From: Actinoplanes sp. M2I2 | Lineage (GTDB): Bacteria > Actinomycetota > Actinomycetes > Mycobacteriales > Micromonosporaceae | DNA length: 64,000 bases | Reading direction: 5' to 3' | Assembly: GCF_023544445.1 (NCBI RefSeq) | Contig: NZ_JALPVJ010000008.1 | Coordinates: forward strand, 186,001 to 250,000 | Shown here: one piece after another, positions 16,895 to 26,411 of the stretch | Layout: the number at the start of each line of letters is the position of its first letter | Position numbering within the stretch: the stretch's first letter is position 1 | Position numbers and translations under genes: made by a program | Notes under the pieces: generated by a model | Told to the model about the DNA's origin: nothing | Database searches by the model: none | What the model saw: the letters and a program-made list of their open reading frames with translations, nothing else

Positions 16895-18077
16895 AATAGC
16901 CCGGATCGCGGACGGGCGCGGGTCTGGCCAGCGCCACGTCCAGCTCCAGTCGGCGCCATCCCACCGGCCGCGGCCGGGGCGGGCCGGACCGGGCGAGGAC
17001 GTGCAGGATGCCGGCGGCCGAGATCCGGGCGTCGACGACGAGCAGTCCGCCCATGGTGCGGGCCGCGCATTCGGCGAGGACGCCGGGCGGCGCGCCCGGA
17101 TACGAGTACGACAGGTGCACGTCGATCTGCTCCCGGCTGACGACCACGGCCAGGCCGCTGCTCAAACGGGCCGCCTGCGGCTCGTCGCCGGCCGCGGGAA
17201 CCAGATCCCGCACCGCGGCGATGGCTTCCCGGATGTCGCGGGGCCGCAGCGGGCGCGCGTCGCCGATCAGCAGGCGCGCCGTCACCACCGCGATCAGCCC
17301 GCCGGATATCGCGACGCACGCCAGCACGGCCGGCTGCGCGGCCGGGCGGCCGGGCAGCCACAGCGCGAGCCCGAGCCCGAGCAGGACCTCGGCCCCGGCC
17401 ATCAGCCGGGGCAGGCTCACTCCCCGCAGCTCGGGGCGGGGATCACCACGCCATCCCTCGGCCACGGCTCGCAGCGGACCGGCCAGAAGCAGGTACGCGA
17501 TCAGCCCGGCCCCCGCCCGGCCGGCCACGGCGCAGACCGCGGACACCGCGCCCACGCCGGCCAGGCCCACCGCCTCGATCAGAGCCACCGGCACCGTGGG
17601 CACGCCGAGCACCACCGAGGGCACGCCGAGCGCCGCATGCCCGGCCGGATAGACGATCCCGGCCCGCGCCGGGCGGCCGAAACAGCATCCGGAGGCCGCG
17701 CAGCCGAGCCGTCCCACCGCCTGGGCCAGGGCACAGCACACCGCGGCCACGTCGAGCCCGGCCAGGACCGGCTGCCCGGTCAGCGCCAGCAGCGCGGCCG
17801 TCAGCACGAGGCCGCCGGCCAGCTGCTCCAGCGCCACCTGCTCGTGGCGGCCGGTCAGCAGCCGGCGCAGCCCGGACGCGCCGGCGACGCCGGCCGACGC
17901 CGCGCCGCCCATGGCCAGCACGGTCAGCGCCGGCACACCGGTGACGGCCCCCAGCACCAGGCCGGCCACCATCGCGACCGCCGCGCCGTAAGCGGCCGCG
18001 ACCGCGTACGGCGATCGGCCGTGACGGCCGATCGTGGTGCGGGGAATCAGGTCCCAGGCCTGCTGCAGCACCGGCAT
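16875..18077 (-). CDS. Lgt-like (prolipoprotein diacylglyceryl transferase family) membrane protein
   Basis: 400 aa. Residues ~25-290 hold about seven hydrophobic segments. The Lgt-signature region reads AVGRLGCAASGCCFGRPARAG, where classical Lgt has GRxGNFxNxExxG: the Asn and Glu positions are Cys, a variant seen in Lgt-like proteins of unknown function. A soluble C-terminal domain (~300-400) has no recognised family. It is divergent from the effector gene and convergent with the ATPase, inside the eCIS island. ATG 18077 is used; GTG 18104 would add nine residues, and neither has a strong ribosome-binding site. Confidence 0.75.
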   Translation of the reverse strand: MPVLQQAWDLIPRTTIGRHGRSPYAVAAAYGAAVAMVAGLVLGAVTGVPALTVLAMGGAASAGVAGASGLRRLLTGRHEQVALEQLAGGLVLTAALLALTGQPVLAGLDVAAVCCALAQAVGRLGCAASGCCFGRPARAGIVYPAGHAALGVPSVVLGVPTVPVALIEAVGLAGVGAVSAVCAVAGRAGAGLIAYLLLAGPLRAVAEGWRGDPRPELRGVSLPRLMAGAEVLLGLGLALWLPGRPAAQPAVLACVAISGGLIAVVTARLLIGDARPLRPRDIREAIAAVRDLVPAAGDEPQAARLSSGLAVVVSREQIDVHLSYSYPGAPPGVLAECAARTMGGLLVVDARISAAGILHVLARSGPPRPRPVGWRRLELDVALARPAPVRDPGYFTAGRR

Positions 18078-18104
18078 CCCGGCAGTGTCCGGCCGCGCTG
18101 TCAC

Positions 18105-18191
18105 CGCAGCGTCAACGCCGCTGCCATCTGCGGATTGACGGCCCGGTGACGGCGCTGGGGTCGGATGGGCGCTGTCACGGAAGGCTTCCGC
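18105..18191. promoter_or_regulatory. Divergent intergenic promoter region, Lgt-like / effector
   Basis: About 90 bases separate the divergent Lgt-like and effector genes, so both promoters must lie here or inside the coding ends. CGGAAGG (18178-18184) is a good Shine-Dalgarno for ATG 18192. I see no clear -10/-35 pair or inverted repeat. Confidence 0.45.
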
Positions 18192-20939
18192 ATGCACGAC
18201 CTGAGCCCGGAGCCCGCAGGGCGGCCGGACACGCCGGAGAAGAAGCCCGCCGGCGTCGACCTCGGTCCCGCCCGTTCGGTCGACCCGGCGCTGCGCCTGG
18301 CCGCCGAGCGGTCCTACGGCGCCGGCCTGGGCGACGTCACCGTGCACACCGGAGCCGACGCCGCCGGATTCGCCCGCCGGCAGGGCGGTGTCGCAGCCAC
18401 GGTCGGCACGCGGATCGCGTTCGCCGACGGCAGTTACCGGCCCGGAACCCTGCGCGGCGATGCCGTGCTGGCCCACGAGCTGGCCCACGTGGTGCAGCAG
18501 CGCGGGACCACCGCGACCGGCGAGGTGGACCTCCCGTCCGGCCCGGCGGCCGAGGAACACGGCGCCGACCGCGCCGCCGCCGGTCTCCTGCTGCGGTCCC
18601 GTGGTCACGAGGCGGCGGCCGACGCCCTCGGCGCCGCCGTCCGTCCGCGGACCACCGCCGGGCCGCCCCGGGTGCAGGCCTGCGTCAGCTGCACCGAGCC
18701 GGCGCGGATGAGCGACGTCACCGTGGACACCGGCATCACCGCCGAGCAGCAGGAGTTGATGGACAGCCTGGAAGGGCTCGAGACGCCGTACGAGGCCATT
18801 CAGGAGTGGCGGAAGGTCCGCGACGCGGCCGGAACGGCTGTCGCGCTCGGCGGCGACCTCGGCGTGGCCGTGCTGGGCAGCTCGGCTCAGGAAACCTTCT
18901 ACGAGCAGGCCGAGGCCGCGGCCAAGGTCGAGGACACCTCCGTGATGGAGGTGTCGCAGAAGGCGGCCGGCTTCGCCCAGCTCTTCGAGGACCACGCGGT
19001 CAACCTGGCGTACTCGATCCTGCAGACCAACGAGGAACTCATCCAGGGCGAGGCCGACCGGTACGCCGGTGATCCGGCCACGGGCGGCACGGCCGATCTG
19101 GCCGCCGCGCTGGCCCCGCACCAGGCCGCTCTCCGCCAGGCCGCGGCCGACCAGAAGTACGCCGCCGGCACCACCACGAACTACGGCGGTGGACGCGGTG
19201 TCACGATCACCAAGACGCCGCCGGACGCCGCGCAGAAGCTGGCCGGGGCGGCGGCGGTCGAGGACCGGGTGCGCACCGCCCTGGTCGCCCGCTTCCCGGT
19301 CCTGGCCGATCCGCAGGTCCGGGCCGGAGACCTGACCACCTCACCGGCCGAGCTGCAGACCGCCCTGCTGCGGGTCACGTCCAACCGTCTCGACGACGTC
19401 CGCAAGACCCGTGGAGCGCTCAAGGACGACCACAGCCGGATCTGGGACTTCGACAACGCCGTCGCCGCGGCGCGGCGGTCGCTGCAGATTCCGGACGGCT
19501 CCGTCTTCGACCTGATCATCAAGGACCGGATCGCCGAACGGCAGCGGGAGGAGCTTTTCACCAACCTGCTGGTCGGCGCCCTGGCGATCGGCCTGGGTCT
19601 GCTCAGCTTCGGCGGCGGGACGGTGGCGGTGCTCGGCGCGGTCGGTGGCGCCGCGCTCAGCACCGGCTCCGCGTACGTGCACGTCCAGAAGTACCTGCGC
19701 GAATCGGCCGCGGCCGGCTCCGCCCTCGACCGGGCCAAGGCGTTGTCGTCGCAGGAACCGAGCTGGTTCTGGCTGGCCGTCGACATCGCGGCGGCGATCC
19801 TCGACCTCGGCATGGCGGCGAAGGTGTTCGCGGAGCTGAAGTCCGGTGCCACGGCGGTCCAGGTCGGCACGAAGACGGTCGAGACGTTCAAGGCCGAGGC
19901 GGTCACCTTCGCGAAGTCGGAGCCGGAGCTGGCCGCCGACGCGGAGAAGATCGGCGCGGTCGCCGAGCACGCGATCGAAAAGCAGCTCAGCCGCCGTGAG
20001 GTGATCGCGGCCGCCAAGAAGGCCGAGCCGGGCGCGGTCAAGTCCCTGAGCGCGGTGGTCGCGACCGACGAGGCGACGTCCGGTCTGCTGCGCGTCGAGG
20101 CCGCCTCCCGGGCGAAGTTGCTGACCGCCTTCGCCAAGCGGCCGGAGGTGCTGGCCCGGCTGGGCACGCTCCTCGACGAGGCTCCCGAGACCGCCGGGCT
20201 CATCAAACTGATGAGCGAGGGCCTGAGCGACCCTCAGTTCACCGCCGTCATCGGGAAGTACATGATCACCCGCAGCGAGGGGGCGCCCAACATCCTGCGC
20301 GCGATGGCCCAGGTCGGCCTCGACGCCGACGACATCAAGATCATCGCCGCCGGTCTGGGCAAGTCGCGGTCCACCGTCCAGATCGGCCGGCGTTTCGCGA
20401 CCGGGGCCATCGACCGCATCGCTCAGCGGCTGCCGGCCGGGGCCGAAGGCATCAAGAAGTACCGCGCGATCGCCGCCGGGCTGCACCCGAACCAGAGCGG
20501 CATCATCTTCGAGAAATGGGCCACCAAGAACGTCTACAAGGCGCCGGTCGCAGAACGCTTCGGCGCGGAAAAGGCCGTCCTGGAGAGGCAGTTCGCCGAC
20601 CGGAAACCGGCCTTCAAGGGCACGAAGGCCGAGATCGAGTCCGACCACACGCTGCACGAGGCGGGCGAGGCCACCCTCGTCGACTGCAAGAGCTCGCAGA
20701 CCGGGCACGCCTTCAGCGAGGAAGAGCTCGCCCAGCTCCACAATTACGCCGAGCTGATCAGGATCAAGGCCGCGAGCCGCGGCGGTGATACCTTCACGAA
20801 GGTGGAGTACCTGTTCGGCACGAGAGCCGGGGCGGAGAAAAACGGCCCAGCCGTGCTCGCGAAGCTGGGCGACAGGGCCGCGGTCTTCTTCCTCGACGAC
20901 GCCGGGGCCAAGGTGCGATACATCGGCGCCCTCCCATGA
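18192..20939 (+). CDS. Candidate eCIS effector: DUF4157 N-terminus with PD-(D/E)xK-like nuclease C-terminus
   Basis: 915 aa. The N-terminal DUF4157 (eCIS core domain) carries HELAHVVQQ with HELAH at 95-99. The middle (~130-700) is helical, with a Gly/Ala-rich hydrophobic hairpin near 455-500 and another hydrophobic helix near 520 that could cross a membrane. The last ~140 residues have Asp818...Asp831-Cys-Lys833, spaced as in PD-(D/E)xK nucleases (D-x12-D-x-K), in a predicted alpha/beta context. DUF4157 is a known N-terminal domain of eCIS-associated toxins. Start ATG 18192 follows CGGAAGG. The next gene overlaps by ATGA, as toxin-immunity pairs often do. Confidence 0.78.
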   Translation: MHDLSPEPAGRPDTPEKKPAGVDLGPARSVDPALRLAAERSYGAGLGDVTVHTGADAAGFARRQGGVAATVGTRIAFADGSYRPGTLRGDAVLAHELAHVVQQRGTTATGEVDLPSGPAAEEHGADRAAAGLLLRSRGHEAAADALGAAVRPRTTAGPPRVQACVSCTEPARMSDVTVDTGITAEQQELMDSLEGLETPYEAIQEWRKVRDAAGTAVALGGDLGVAVLGSSAQETFYEQAEAAAKVEDTSVMEVSQKAAGFAQLFEDHAVNLAYSILQTNEELIQGEADRYAGDPATGGTADLAAALAPHQAALRQAAADQKYAAGTTTNYGGGRGVTITKTPPDAAQKLAGAAAVEDRVRTALVARFPVLADPQVRAGDLTTSPAELQTALLRVTSNRLDDVRKTRGALKDDHSRIWDFDNAVAAARRSLQIPDGSVFDLIIKDRIAERQREELFTNLLVGALAIGLGLLSFGGGTVAVLGAVGGAALSTGSAYVHVQKYLRESAAAGSALDRAKALSSQEPSWFWLAVDIAAAILDLGMAAKVFAELKSGATAVQVGTKTVETFKAEAVTFAKSEPELAADAEKIGAVAEHAIEKQLSRREVIAAAKKAEPGAVKSLSAVVATDEATSGLLRVEAASRAKLLTAFAKRPEVLARLGTLLDEAPETAGLIKLMSEGLSDPQFTAVIGKYMITRSEGAPNILRAMAQVGLDADDIKIIAAGLGKSRSTVQIGRRFATGAIDRIAQRLPAGAEGIKKYRAIAAGLHPNQSGIIFEKWATKNVYKAPVAERFGAEKAVLERQFADRKPAFKGTKAEIESDHTLHEAGEATLVDCKSSQTGHAFSEEELAQLHNYAELIRIKAASRGGDTFTKVEYLFGTRAGAEKNGPAVLAKLGDRAAVFFLDDAGAKVRYIGALP

Positions 20940-21865
20940 GCGAGGACGTGCTCTGGATCCGGATCGTCCGCGACACGGGCGCCGAGCCGTCCGGGCCCGA
21001 CGAGGCCGTTCTCGCCCGGCTGGCGCGGTCCCCGCTGCCCGGCCCGGTGACCGTCGAGCCGGCCGGTCGCACCCGCAAGGTGAGCGGGTGGTCCGATCCG
21101 CGGCTGGCCGCGGCGCTCCGGCTGGGCACGCCCGACACCATCATGACCGGTCCCGGGCTGCGCGCCGACCGGCTGGCCGGTGACGAGCTGATCTGGTCGC
21201 TCTACTGGCGGCCCGAGGCCGGCATCCCGGCCGGCGAGATCGCCGATCTCTTCACCGACCTGTGCCGAGCGCTGGACGCCGACTACGGGCGGGCCCATCT
21301 GGTCGCCGAGGGCACGAGCCTGCACGACGACCACTATTCCCAGGCCGGGCGGACCTTCCGCGCCGACGGCCTCTACTGGCTGAACTGGTTCGGCCCGGGC
21401 GAGCTGGCCCGGCAGGGCGGGATGACGGCGCTGCGCGCCAACCCGTACGCCGAGACCCGGGCGTACGACGACGCGCTCTTCGTCCGGGTGGGCGGCCCCG
21501 GCGACGACAAGACGGCCGCCGGCCGGCAGCAACTGCTCGACGCCACCGCCGCCCTGCCGCCGGTCCCGCCACCCGCCGAGCCGTCGCTGGAGCCCGAGCC
21601 GGCACGCATCGACGGCGTGAACGGCATCCGCGATCCGGGCGACCTGTCCTTCTGGGTGAACCTGCACGTGCCGGAGGGCAAGCGTCTCCCGGCCGCCCGG
21701 GTGGCCGGCATCGCCGCGCTGGCCGGGCGCGGCGATCCGCCCGTCTCCAAGGTGCACGTCCTGTTCAGCACGCCCGAGGCGGCGCGGGCCCATGCCGCCG
21801 CCTTCGGCGCTCTCGGCGTACGGGTCTGGTACGTCGACGACGACGGCCGGCCGAGCCCGGCCTGA
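20936..21865 (+). CDS. Candidate immunity protein for the nuclease effector
   Basis: 309 aa, cytosolic, no signal peptide. Overlaps the effector stop by four bases (ATGA), so translation is probably coupled. The middle (~80-185) resembles bacterial immunity proteins in pattern, with an aromatic core LIWSLYWRP and GLYWLNWFGP. The last ~80 residues form a separate small alpha/beta domain after a Pro-rich linker (PPVPPPAEPSLEPEPA). Position and coupling argue for neutralising the nuclease. I cannot name a family with confidence, and an adaptor or chaperone role is possible. It converges with the end of the structural operon with no gap. Confidence 0.6.
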   Translation: MSEDVLWIRIVRDTGAEPSGPDEAVLARLARSPLPGPVTVEPAGRTRKVSGWSDPRLAAALRLGTPDTIMTGPGLRADRLAGDELIWSLYWRPEAGIPAGEIADLFTDLCRALDADYGRAHLVAEGTSLHDDHYSQAGRTFRADGLYWLNWFGPGELARQGGMTALRANPYAETRAYDDALFVRVGGPGDDKTAAGRQQLLDATAALPPVPPPAEPSLEPEPARIDGVNGIRDPGDLSFWVNLHVPEGKRLPAARVAGIAALAGRGDPPVSKVHVLFSTPEAARAHAAAFGALGVRVWYVDDDGRPSPA

Positions 21866-24800
21866 TCACACGACCGTCAGCAGCACCACGACCCCGCACG
21901 GCGGCATCGGGGTCCGCACCTCCACCTGAGCCGAGATCTCCATGCCGACGGCGCCCGCGGCCTCCTTGGCGCGGGCCAGGCGGGCGTCCAGCGGGTCGCT
22001 GCCGTCACCGAGGTCGAGCGGCGTCAGCGCCCGGACCTGAAGGACCCGGGGATTTTGCCACCACGCCGTGAGCTGATCCCGGTTCTTGAGGACGTCGTCG
22101 GCGAAGGTCGCGCTGACGGCGTCCACCGGGACCGGCAGCCCGGCCATGAACTCCTCCAGCGACAGGCCCGGATCCCCGTCCAGGGCCTGCAGCGCGTTCA
22201 TCAGGGTCGCCGCGTTCGTCCGGCTCAGCCGCAGCAGCCGCACGCAGGTCGTGACCTCCGGCTCCACCGGCCGCAGACCCGCGCTGAGCAGGACGCCGTC
22301 GACACCCAGGGCGGTGAGCTCGGGCGGGATGTCCGGCAGGAACCCGGTTTCCGCCCCACCCGTGTCGACCACGCCGGCCAGCGCCGCGCGCAGCGACTCG
22401 ATCCGGGCGAGCGCCACCGTGGACCCCTCGTTGCCGCCCGCCGCGGCCAGCAGCGCGAGCTTGCCGGGGCGGGCGGCCGACTGCCAGGCCTGGCGCAGGG
22501 CGGCGGTGGACGAGGCGATCTGTGCGGTGTTCGCACGGAACTCGAGGTCGATGACCGGGGTGAACACGTGGTCGCCCAACGGCTGCCGGTTCTGCAGCGC
22601 AGTGATCAGCTGCTTCAGCTCCTCGGCGCTGTCGACGGTGCGGTGCGACAGCCGGATGGTGCTGGTGCCCGGCTCGGCGACCGCGTCGCCCGGGCAGATG
22701 ATCTCGCGGCGACGGTGGAACAGGACCCAGTCGCGGGTGGCCTGCACGGCCGAGGTGGCCGTCACCGGCTTGCCGTAGAGCAGGTTCCGGGCGCCGACGG
22801 CGAAGGCCGGGTCACGGCCCTGTGCCGCGAGCGACGCCGCGATCACCTCGATGCCGGTGTCCGCCTCGGTGCGGGCCGGCGATCCCGGCGAGGCGGCCCC
22901 CGTCGTCATGGTGAACTCCGCGGTCGCGACCGGCGTCAGGCCGGGCAACGGCCCGATCGGGCCGATCGGCCCGATCAACGCGGCGAGACCGGAGGCGCCG
23001 GCGCGCTGCAGGAGCCGGGCGAACCGGCCGGTCAGTCCGGAGGTCCAGCCCGCGTTCTCGGCCGGACCGGTGACCAGGTCGAGAGCGTCGCGCCGCAGTC
23101 CGATCCGGCCCAGCACGACGCTGATCGTCTCGGGGCCACCGGTGCGGGTGCCTACCAGCGCTACGCCGTTGAGATCCGAGTCGGGGGTCAGCAGGACGAC
23201 GGCCATCCGCTCGACGCCGTCCGCGTCGGTGGCGAACAGCCACCGCAGCGTCATCGCCTGGATCGGGATGACCTTGGATTGCTGGGCGCCGTCATCGACG
23301 GTGAACTTGTCGACGAACCCGTCCAGAACCGTGTTGATCTGCACAGCCGGCTGCGCGGAGGTCCCGGAGACGATGCGTTCGACGACACGCACCTCACCGG
23401 TCAGCCGGGAGTCGAGCAGGGAGACGTCGTCGACGGTGGCGACGAGCGAGGTCCGGCAGCGGACGTCGGCGACGTCGCCCACCCGCATGTCCTCGATCCG
23501 GGCCGAGGTGACGATCTGCGCCCACACCGTGATCGTGCCGTCGCCGGGTGCGCCCGCCCGGTCGGGGCGGATCAGGCGCTGCAGGGCGGCGTCGACGGCC
23601 ACCGAGCGCCGCCGCCGCAACTTCTGCCCCCGGAGCAGCCGGACCACCGGTTCGGGGAGGTTGGGGGCGGCGAGCGGGCCGGTGCCGACCGCCGCCCAGG
23701 ACCATCCGGTGCCGCCGCCGTCACGGGCCATCGTCCTGATCGACGACGCTGAGCCGGTCTCGCCGTCGCGGACCGCGGGCAGCAGCTTCGCCACGCCGAC
23801 CAGGGCATCGGCGGCCACCGTCGTCTGCTGGAGACGGCCGTCGGGCACCAGGACGTCGACGTGCTCGGTCGCGCCCGGATCGCCCAGGCCGGCGGTGAGG
23901 CTGATCCGGTCCCGGTGCCGGGCGGCGTCCAGCAGTTCCGGGACGATGTCCGCCCGGCCGACGCACAGGCGCAGGTCGACGCCCGGCCCGAACTTCGCCC
24001 GCAACTGGGCCTCGACGTCACCACCCGGATCGACCGCCAGGTAGCCGGCGGACGGCAGTTCCACCAGGCCCGCGTCGAGCAGGGTGCTGCCGGACACCTT
24101 CGACACCGCGGGTAGCTCGAGATCCGCCAGCTGGCACTGGAACTGCGACAGCTGGGCGGCGGCCACACTGCGCGGGCGGCGGGCGGTACGCGCCTCCCAG
24201 TACCGGCCCGGAATCGACTCGACGACCTCGCGGCGCGCCGTCCACGCGTCTACCCAGGTGGTGGTGCTTCCGTCGCGGTGCAGGACGGCGATCGGCACCT
24301 CCTCGCCGTTGGCGGCCTGCGCGCCCCGGCACCACAGGGGACTCCGCTGCCCCGCGGCCGAGATCAGCGGCCCGGTCGCCTGCCGTTCGGCCGCGAACCA
24401 CGCGGCCGCCACCCGGGAGCGCAGATGCGCCGCGGCCATCGTGGCGCCGGCCGGCGCCGGCAGCGCCAACGTCACCGGGCGCAGCCGGAACAACACGCCC
24501 TCGACCGCCTGGGACCGGTCGGTCTCGGTCGCGCACGCGTCGGCGCACAGCTGCCCGAAGCGCTCTTCTTCACCGCACAACGTCTCGGTGGCCGCCGCGG
24601 TCAGCACCCAGAGGGTCGGGTCCGGCAGCACCGGCACGTCGCCGGCCGGCGACGCCGGGGCGCAGGGCGCGAAGTCGTTGTGGCCGGTGGACGGGGGCTC
24701 GCCCGGGTCGAGGGTGCCCCGCGCCCGGGCGATCAGCGTCGCGGTGGGCAGGTCGACCGGGCCGGTCAGCAGGACCACCCGCCCGGACGGGGCGAACGCC

Positions 24801-25057
24801 AGACCGGCGTTGACGTTCAGGGCGTCACCGGAGGCCGGGCCGACCTCGAAGCCGTGCACCACCCCGGGTCCGGCGCCGCGGGCGACGAAACCGGCCAGGG
24901 CACGCTCGTACGCCTGATCCGCCCGGAACCCGTCGGCCCGCAGGAACCGGCCGTCGAAGTACCAGGTACGAGCCAGCGGCCCGCCCGGATCCACGACGCT
25001 CAGGCCGTCCTGGACGGTGGCGGCCGGGTCCAGGGACACGGAACTCTGCACGGTCAT
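21866..25057 (-). CDS. Large eCIS-associated protein, unknown (distal end of operon)
   Basis: 1063 aa, no membrane helix. Its N-terminal ~120 residues (YFDGRFLRADGFRADQAYE...GVVHGFEV...LNVNAGLAFAPSGR) match in layout the N-terminus of the next gene upstream, so both share a module. The rest is beta-rich with no motif I recognise. Being last in a structural operon it may be a fibre, a baseplate-attached protein or a cargo-like protein. ATG 25057 follows GAGGAG by seven bases. It starts four bases after the previous stop. Confidence 0.7.
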   Translation of the reverse strand: MTVQSSVSLDPAATVQDGLSVVDPGGPLARTWYFDGRFLRADGFRADQAYERALAGFVARGAGPGVVHGFEVGPASGDALNVNAGLAFAPSGRVVLLTGPVDLPTATLIARARGTLDPGEPPSTGHNDFAPCAPASPAGDVPVLPDPTLWVLTAAATETLCGEEERFGQLCADACATETDRSQAVEGVLFRLRPVTLALPAPAGATMAAAHLRSRVAAAWFAAERQATGPLISAAGQRSPLWCRGAQAANGEEVPIAVLHRDGSTTTWVDAWTARREVVESIPGRYWEARTARRPRSVAAAQLSQFQCQLADLELPAVSKVSGSTLLDAGLVELPSAGYLAVDPGGDVEAQLRAKFGPGVDLRLCVGRADIVPELLDAARHRDRISLTAGLGDPGATEHVDVLVPDGRLQQTTVAADALVGVAKLLPAVRDGETGSASSIRTMARDGGGTGWSWAAVGTGPLAAPNLPEPVVRLLRGQKLRRRRSVAVDAALQRLIRPDRAGAPGDGTITVWAQIVTSARIEDMRVGDVADVRCRTSLVATVDDVSLLDSRLTGEVRVVERIVSGTSAQPAVQINTVLDGFVDKFTVDDGAQQSKVIPIQAMTLRWLFATDADGVERMAVVLLTPDSDLNGVALVGTRTGGPETISVVLGRIGLRRDALDLVTGPAENAGWTSGLTGRFARLLQRAGASGLAALIGPIGPIGPLPGLTPVATAEFTMTTGAASPGSPARTEADTGIEVIAASLAAQGRDPAFAVGARNLLYGKPVTATSAVQATRDWVLFHRRREIICPGDAVAEPGTSTIRLSHRTVDSAEELKQLITALQNRQPLGDHVFTPVIDLEFRANTAQIASSTAALRQAWQSAARPGKLALLAAAGGNEGSTVALARIESLRAALAGVVDTGGAETGFLPDIPPELTALGVDGVLLSAGLRPVEPEVTTCVRLLRLSRTNAATLMNALQALDGDPGLSLEEFMAGLPVPVDAVSATFADDVLKNRDQLTAWWQNPRVLQVRALTPLDLGDGSDPLDARLARAKEAAGAVGMEISAQVEVRTPMPPCGVVVLLTVV

Positions 25058-25061
25058 CGGG

Positions 25062-26333
25062 TCACTCCTCGCGGATCATCAGGGCGGCGTCGCGGCCACC
25101 TTCGAGCAGGCTGTCGTCCTCGCCGAGCAACGGCCTCGGCCCGGCCCCGTGTGCGAGCACCCGGACCGGCCGGCTGCGGACCGCGGAGGCGAGGGTGAGC
25201 GACACGGTGGTCGGGTCGGCCAGCCGGGCGCGGTTGATCTTCAGCGACTGCCAGCCGCCGGGCCGCAGGGCGGTCGCGGTGAAGGCGTCGGGCTGCACGG
25301 TGGCCGGGTTGAGCGGAGCGCTGAAACGCAGGGTCAGGGTGGCGCCCTCCAGCGAGGCGGCCTCGGCCACCGGCCCGGCCCCACCACTGCCGCTCCCGCC
25401 CCTGCCGGGCGCGGCCTGCCGGGCCCCGCCGTCGGCAAGGCCGGCCGGCGGCACCAGCAGATCCTGCAGCAACCCGGTGGGGGCCAGCGCCGGGCGGGCC
25501 AGGTTGTCCACCGTGGTCGGATCGGCGCCGTCCTGCACGACGCGCCAGCCCTCCCCCTGGGGCGCCAGGTGCACCCGCACGGCGGCCAGCAGGACGCATC
25601 CGGGCTCGGGCTCGGGAAAGAGGTCGGCCGGCCCGCGGGCCATGGCGTCGGCTGCGAGCACCCGGGCCAGTCGCTCCCGGGCCAGCGCGAGCCGATCACC
25701 CGAATCCGCGGCCGCGATGTCGTCCAGCGCCTGGATGACCAGCGGATCGACCGGATCGGCCAGGCCCATCAACTGCCGGACCCGGTCGTACGGATCGGCC
25801 ACGGCGGCCGCTGCGGGACGCGGCTGTAGGACCGGCAGCCCCTGCTCGACCGCGCGGGAATAGGCGGTGTCCGAGCCCGACCCCTCGCAGCCGTCGGCGA
25901 TCGAGGGCACCGGACGGTCCAGGCACTGCCGGGCACACAGCACCAGATCCAGATCGAAGAGCACGCCGCCGGCCCCGTCGTCGGTCACCTCGAGGTCGTC
26001 CGGCCGCTTCTGCGCGTACCAGAGCCCGAGGTCGACGCAGAGGATCTCGGCCACGCTCAGCTCCCGGCCGCGACGGTCGATCGCCAGCCCGGCCGCGACC
26101 GCCAGCTCGTTGCTGCTCGCCCGGAGCTCCGCCCGCAGGCCCCACACCGTGCCGTGGCCGTGCAGCCAGGCGGTGTGCAGCCACGTCTTGCCGCGGTGGT
26201 AGCCCTGGTCGGTGTCGAGATCGGCGACGCCGAGCAGCATCCCGAAGTGGTACCGGTTGGAGACGAACGGGTTGACCGGCAGCGCCACGCCGTCGCAGGC
26301 CGGGGCGGTGACGATCAGGTCGGGACTGGCCAC
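25062..26333 (-). CDS. eCIS-associated protein sharing N-terminal module with its neighbour
   Basis: 423 aa. Residues ~15-85 (NPFVSNRYHFGMLLGVADLD, then GHGTVWGLRAEL and LAVAAGLAIDRRGREL) parallel the N-terminus of the 1063-aa neighbour: an aromatic Tyr-Phe-x-G entry, a Gln-x-Tyr site, a G-x-G-x-V-x-G-L/F core, then an AG-(L/I)-A segment. The C-terminal ~100 residues resemble a beta-sandwich (TLTLRFSAPLNPATV, then VSLTLASAVRSRPVRV), like domains found in wall or fibre proteins. GTG 26333 follows GAGGAG by six bases and excludes the repeat region upstream. Baseplate or fibre accessory is the best guess. Confidence 0.68.
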   Translation of the reverse strand: MASPDLIVTAPACDGVALPVNPFVSNRYHFGMLLGVADLDTDQGYHRGKTWLHTAWLHGHGTVWGLRAELRASSNELAVAAGLAIDRRGRELSVAEILCVDLGLWYAQKRPDDLEVTDDGAGGVLFDLDLVLCARQCLDRPVPSIADGCEGSGSDTAYSRAVEQGLPVLQPRPAAAAVADPYDRVRQLMGLADPVDPLVIQALDDIAAADSGDRLALARERLARVLAADAMARGPADLFPEPEPGCVLLAAVRVHLAPQGEGWRVVQDGADPTTVDNLARPALAPTGLLQDLLVPPAGLADGGARQAAPGRGGSGSGGAGPVAEAASLEGATLTLRFSAPLNPATVQPDAFTATALRPGGWQSLKINRARLADPTTVSLTLASAVRSRPVRVLAHGAGPRPLLGEDDSLLEGGRDAALMIREE

Positions 26334-26369
26334 GGTGAGCTCCTCGGTGCCTTTCTCGGATGAGCGAAG

Positions 26370-26411
26370 CGTCGGTGATCGAAAACGTCGGTGATCAAAG
26401 CGTCGGTGATC
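26370..26411. repeat. Three copies of CGTCGGTGATC between two eCIS genes
   Basis: The 11-mer CGTCGGTGATC occurs at 26370-26380, 26386-26396 and 26401-26411, each followed by a purine run. Spacings are 16 and 15 bases. The last copy contains part of the stop codon of the 478-aa gene. This may be a processing or regulatory element inside the operon, or only slippage. Confidence 0.7.
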
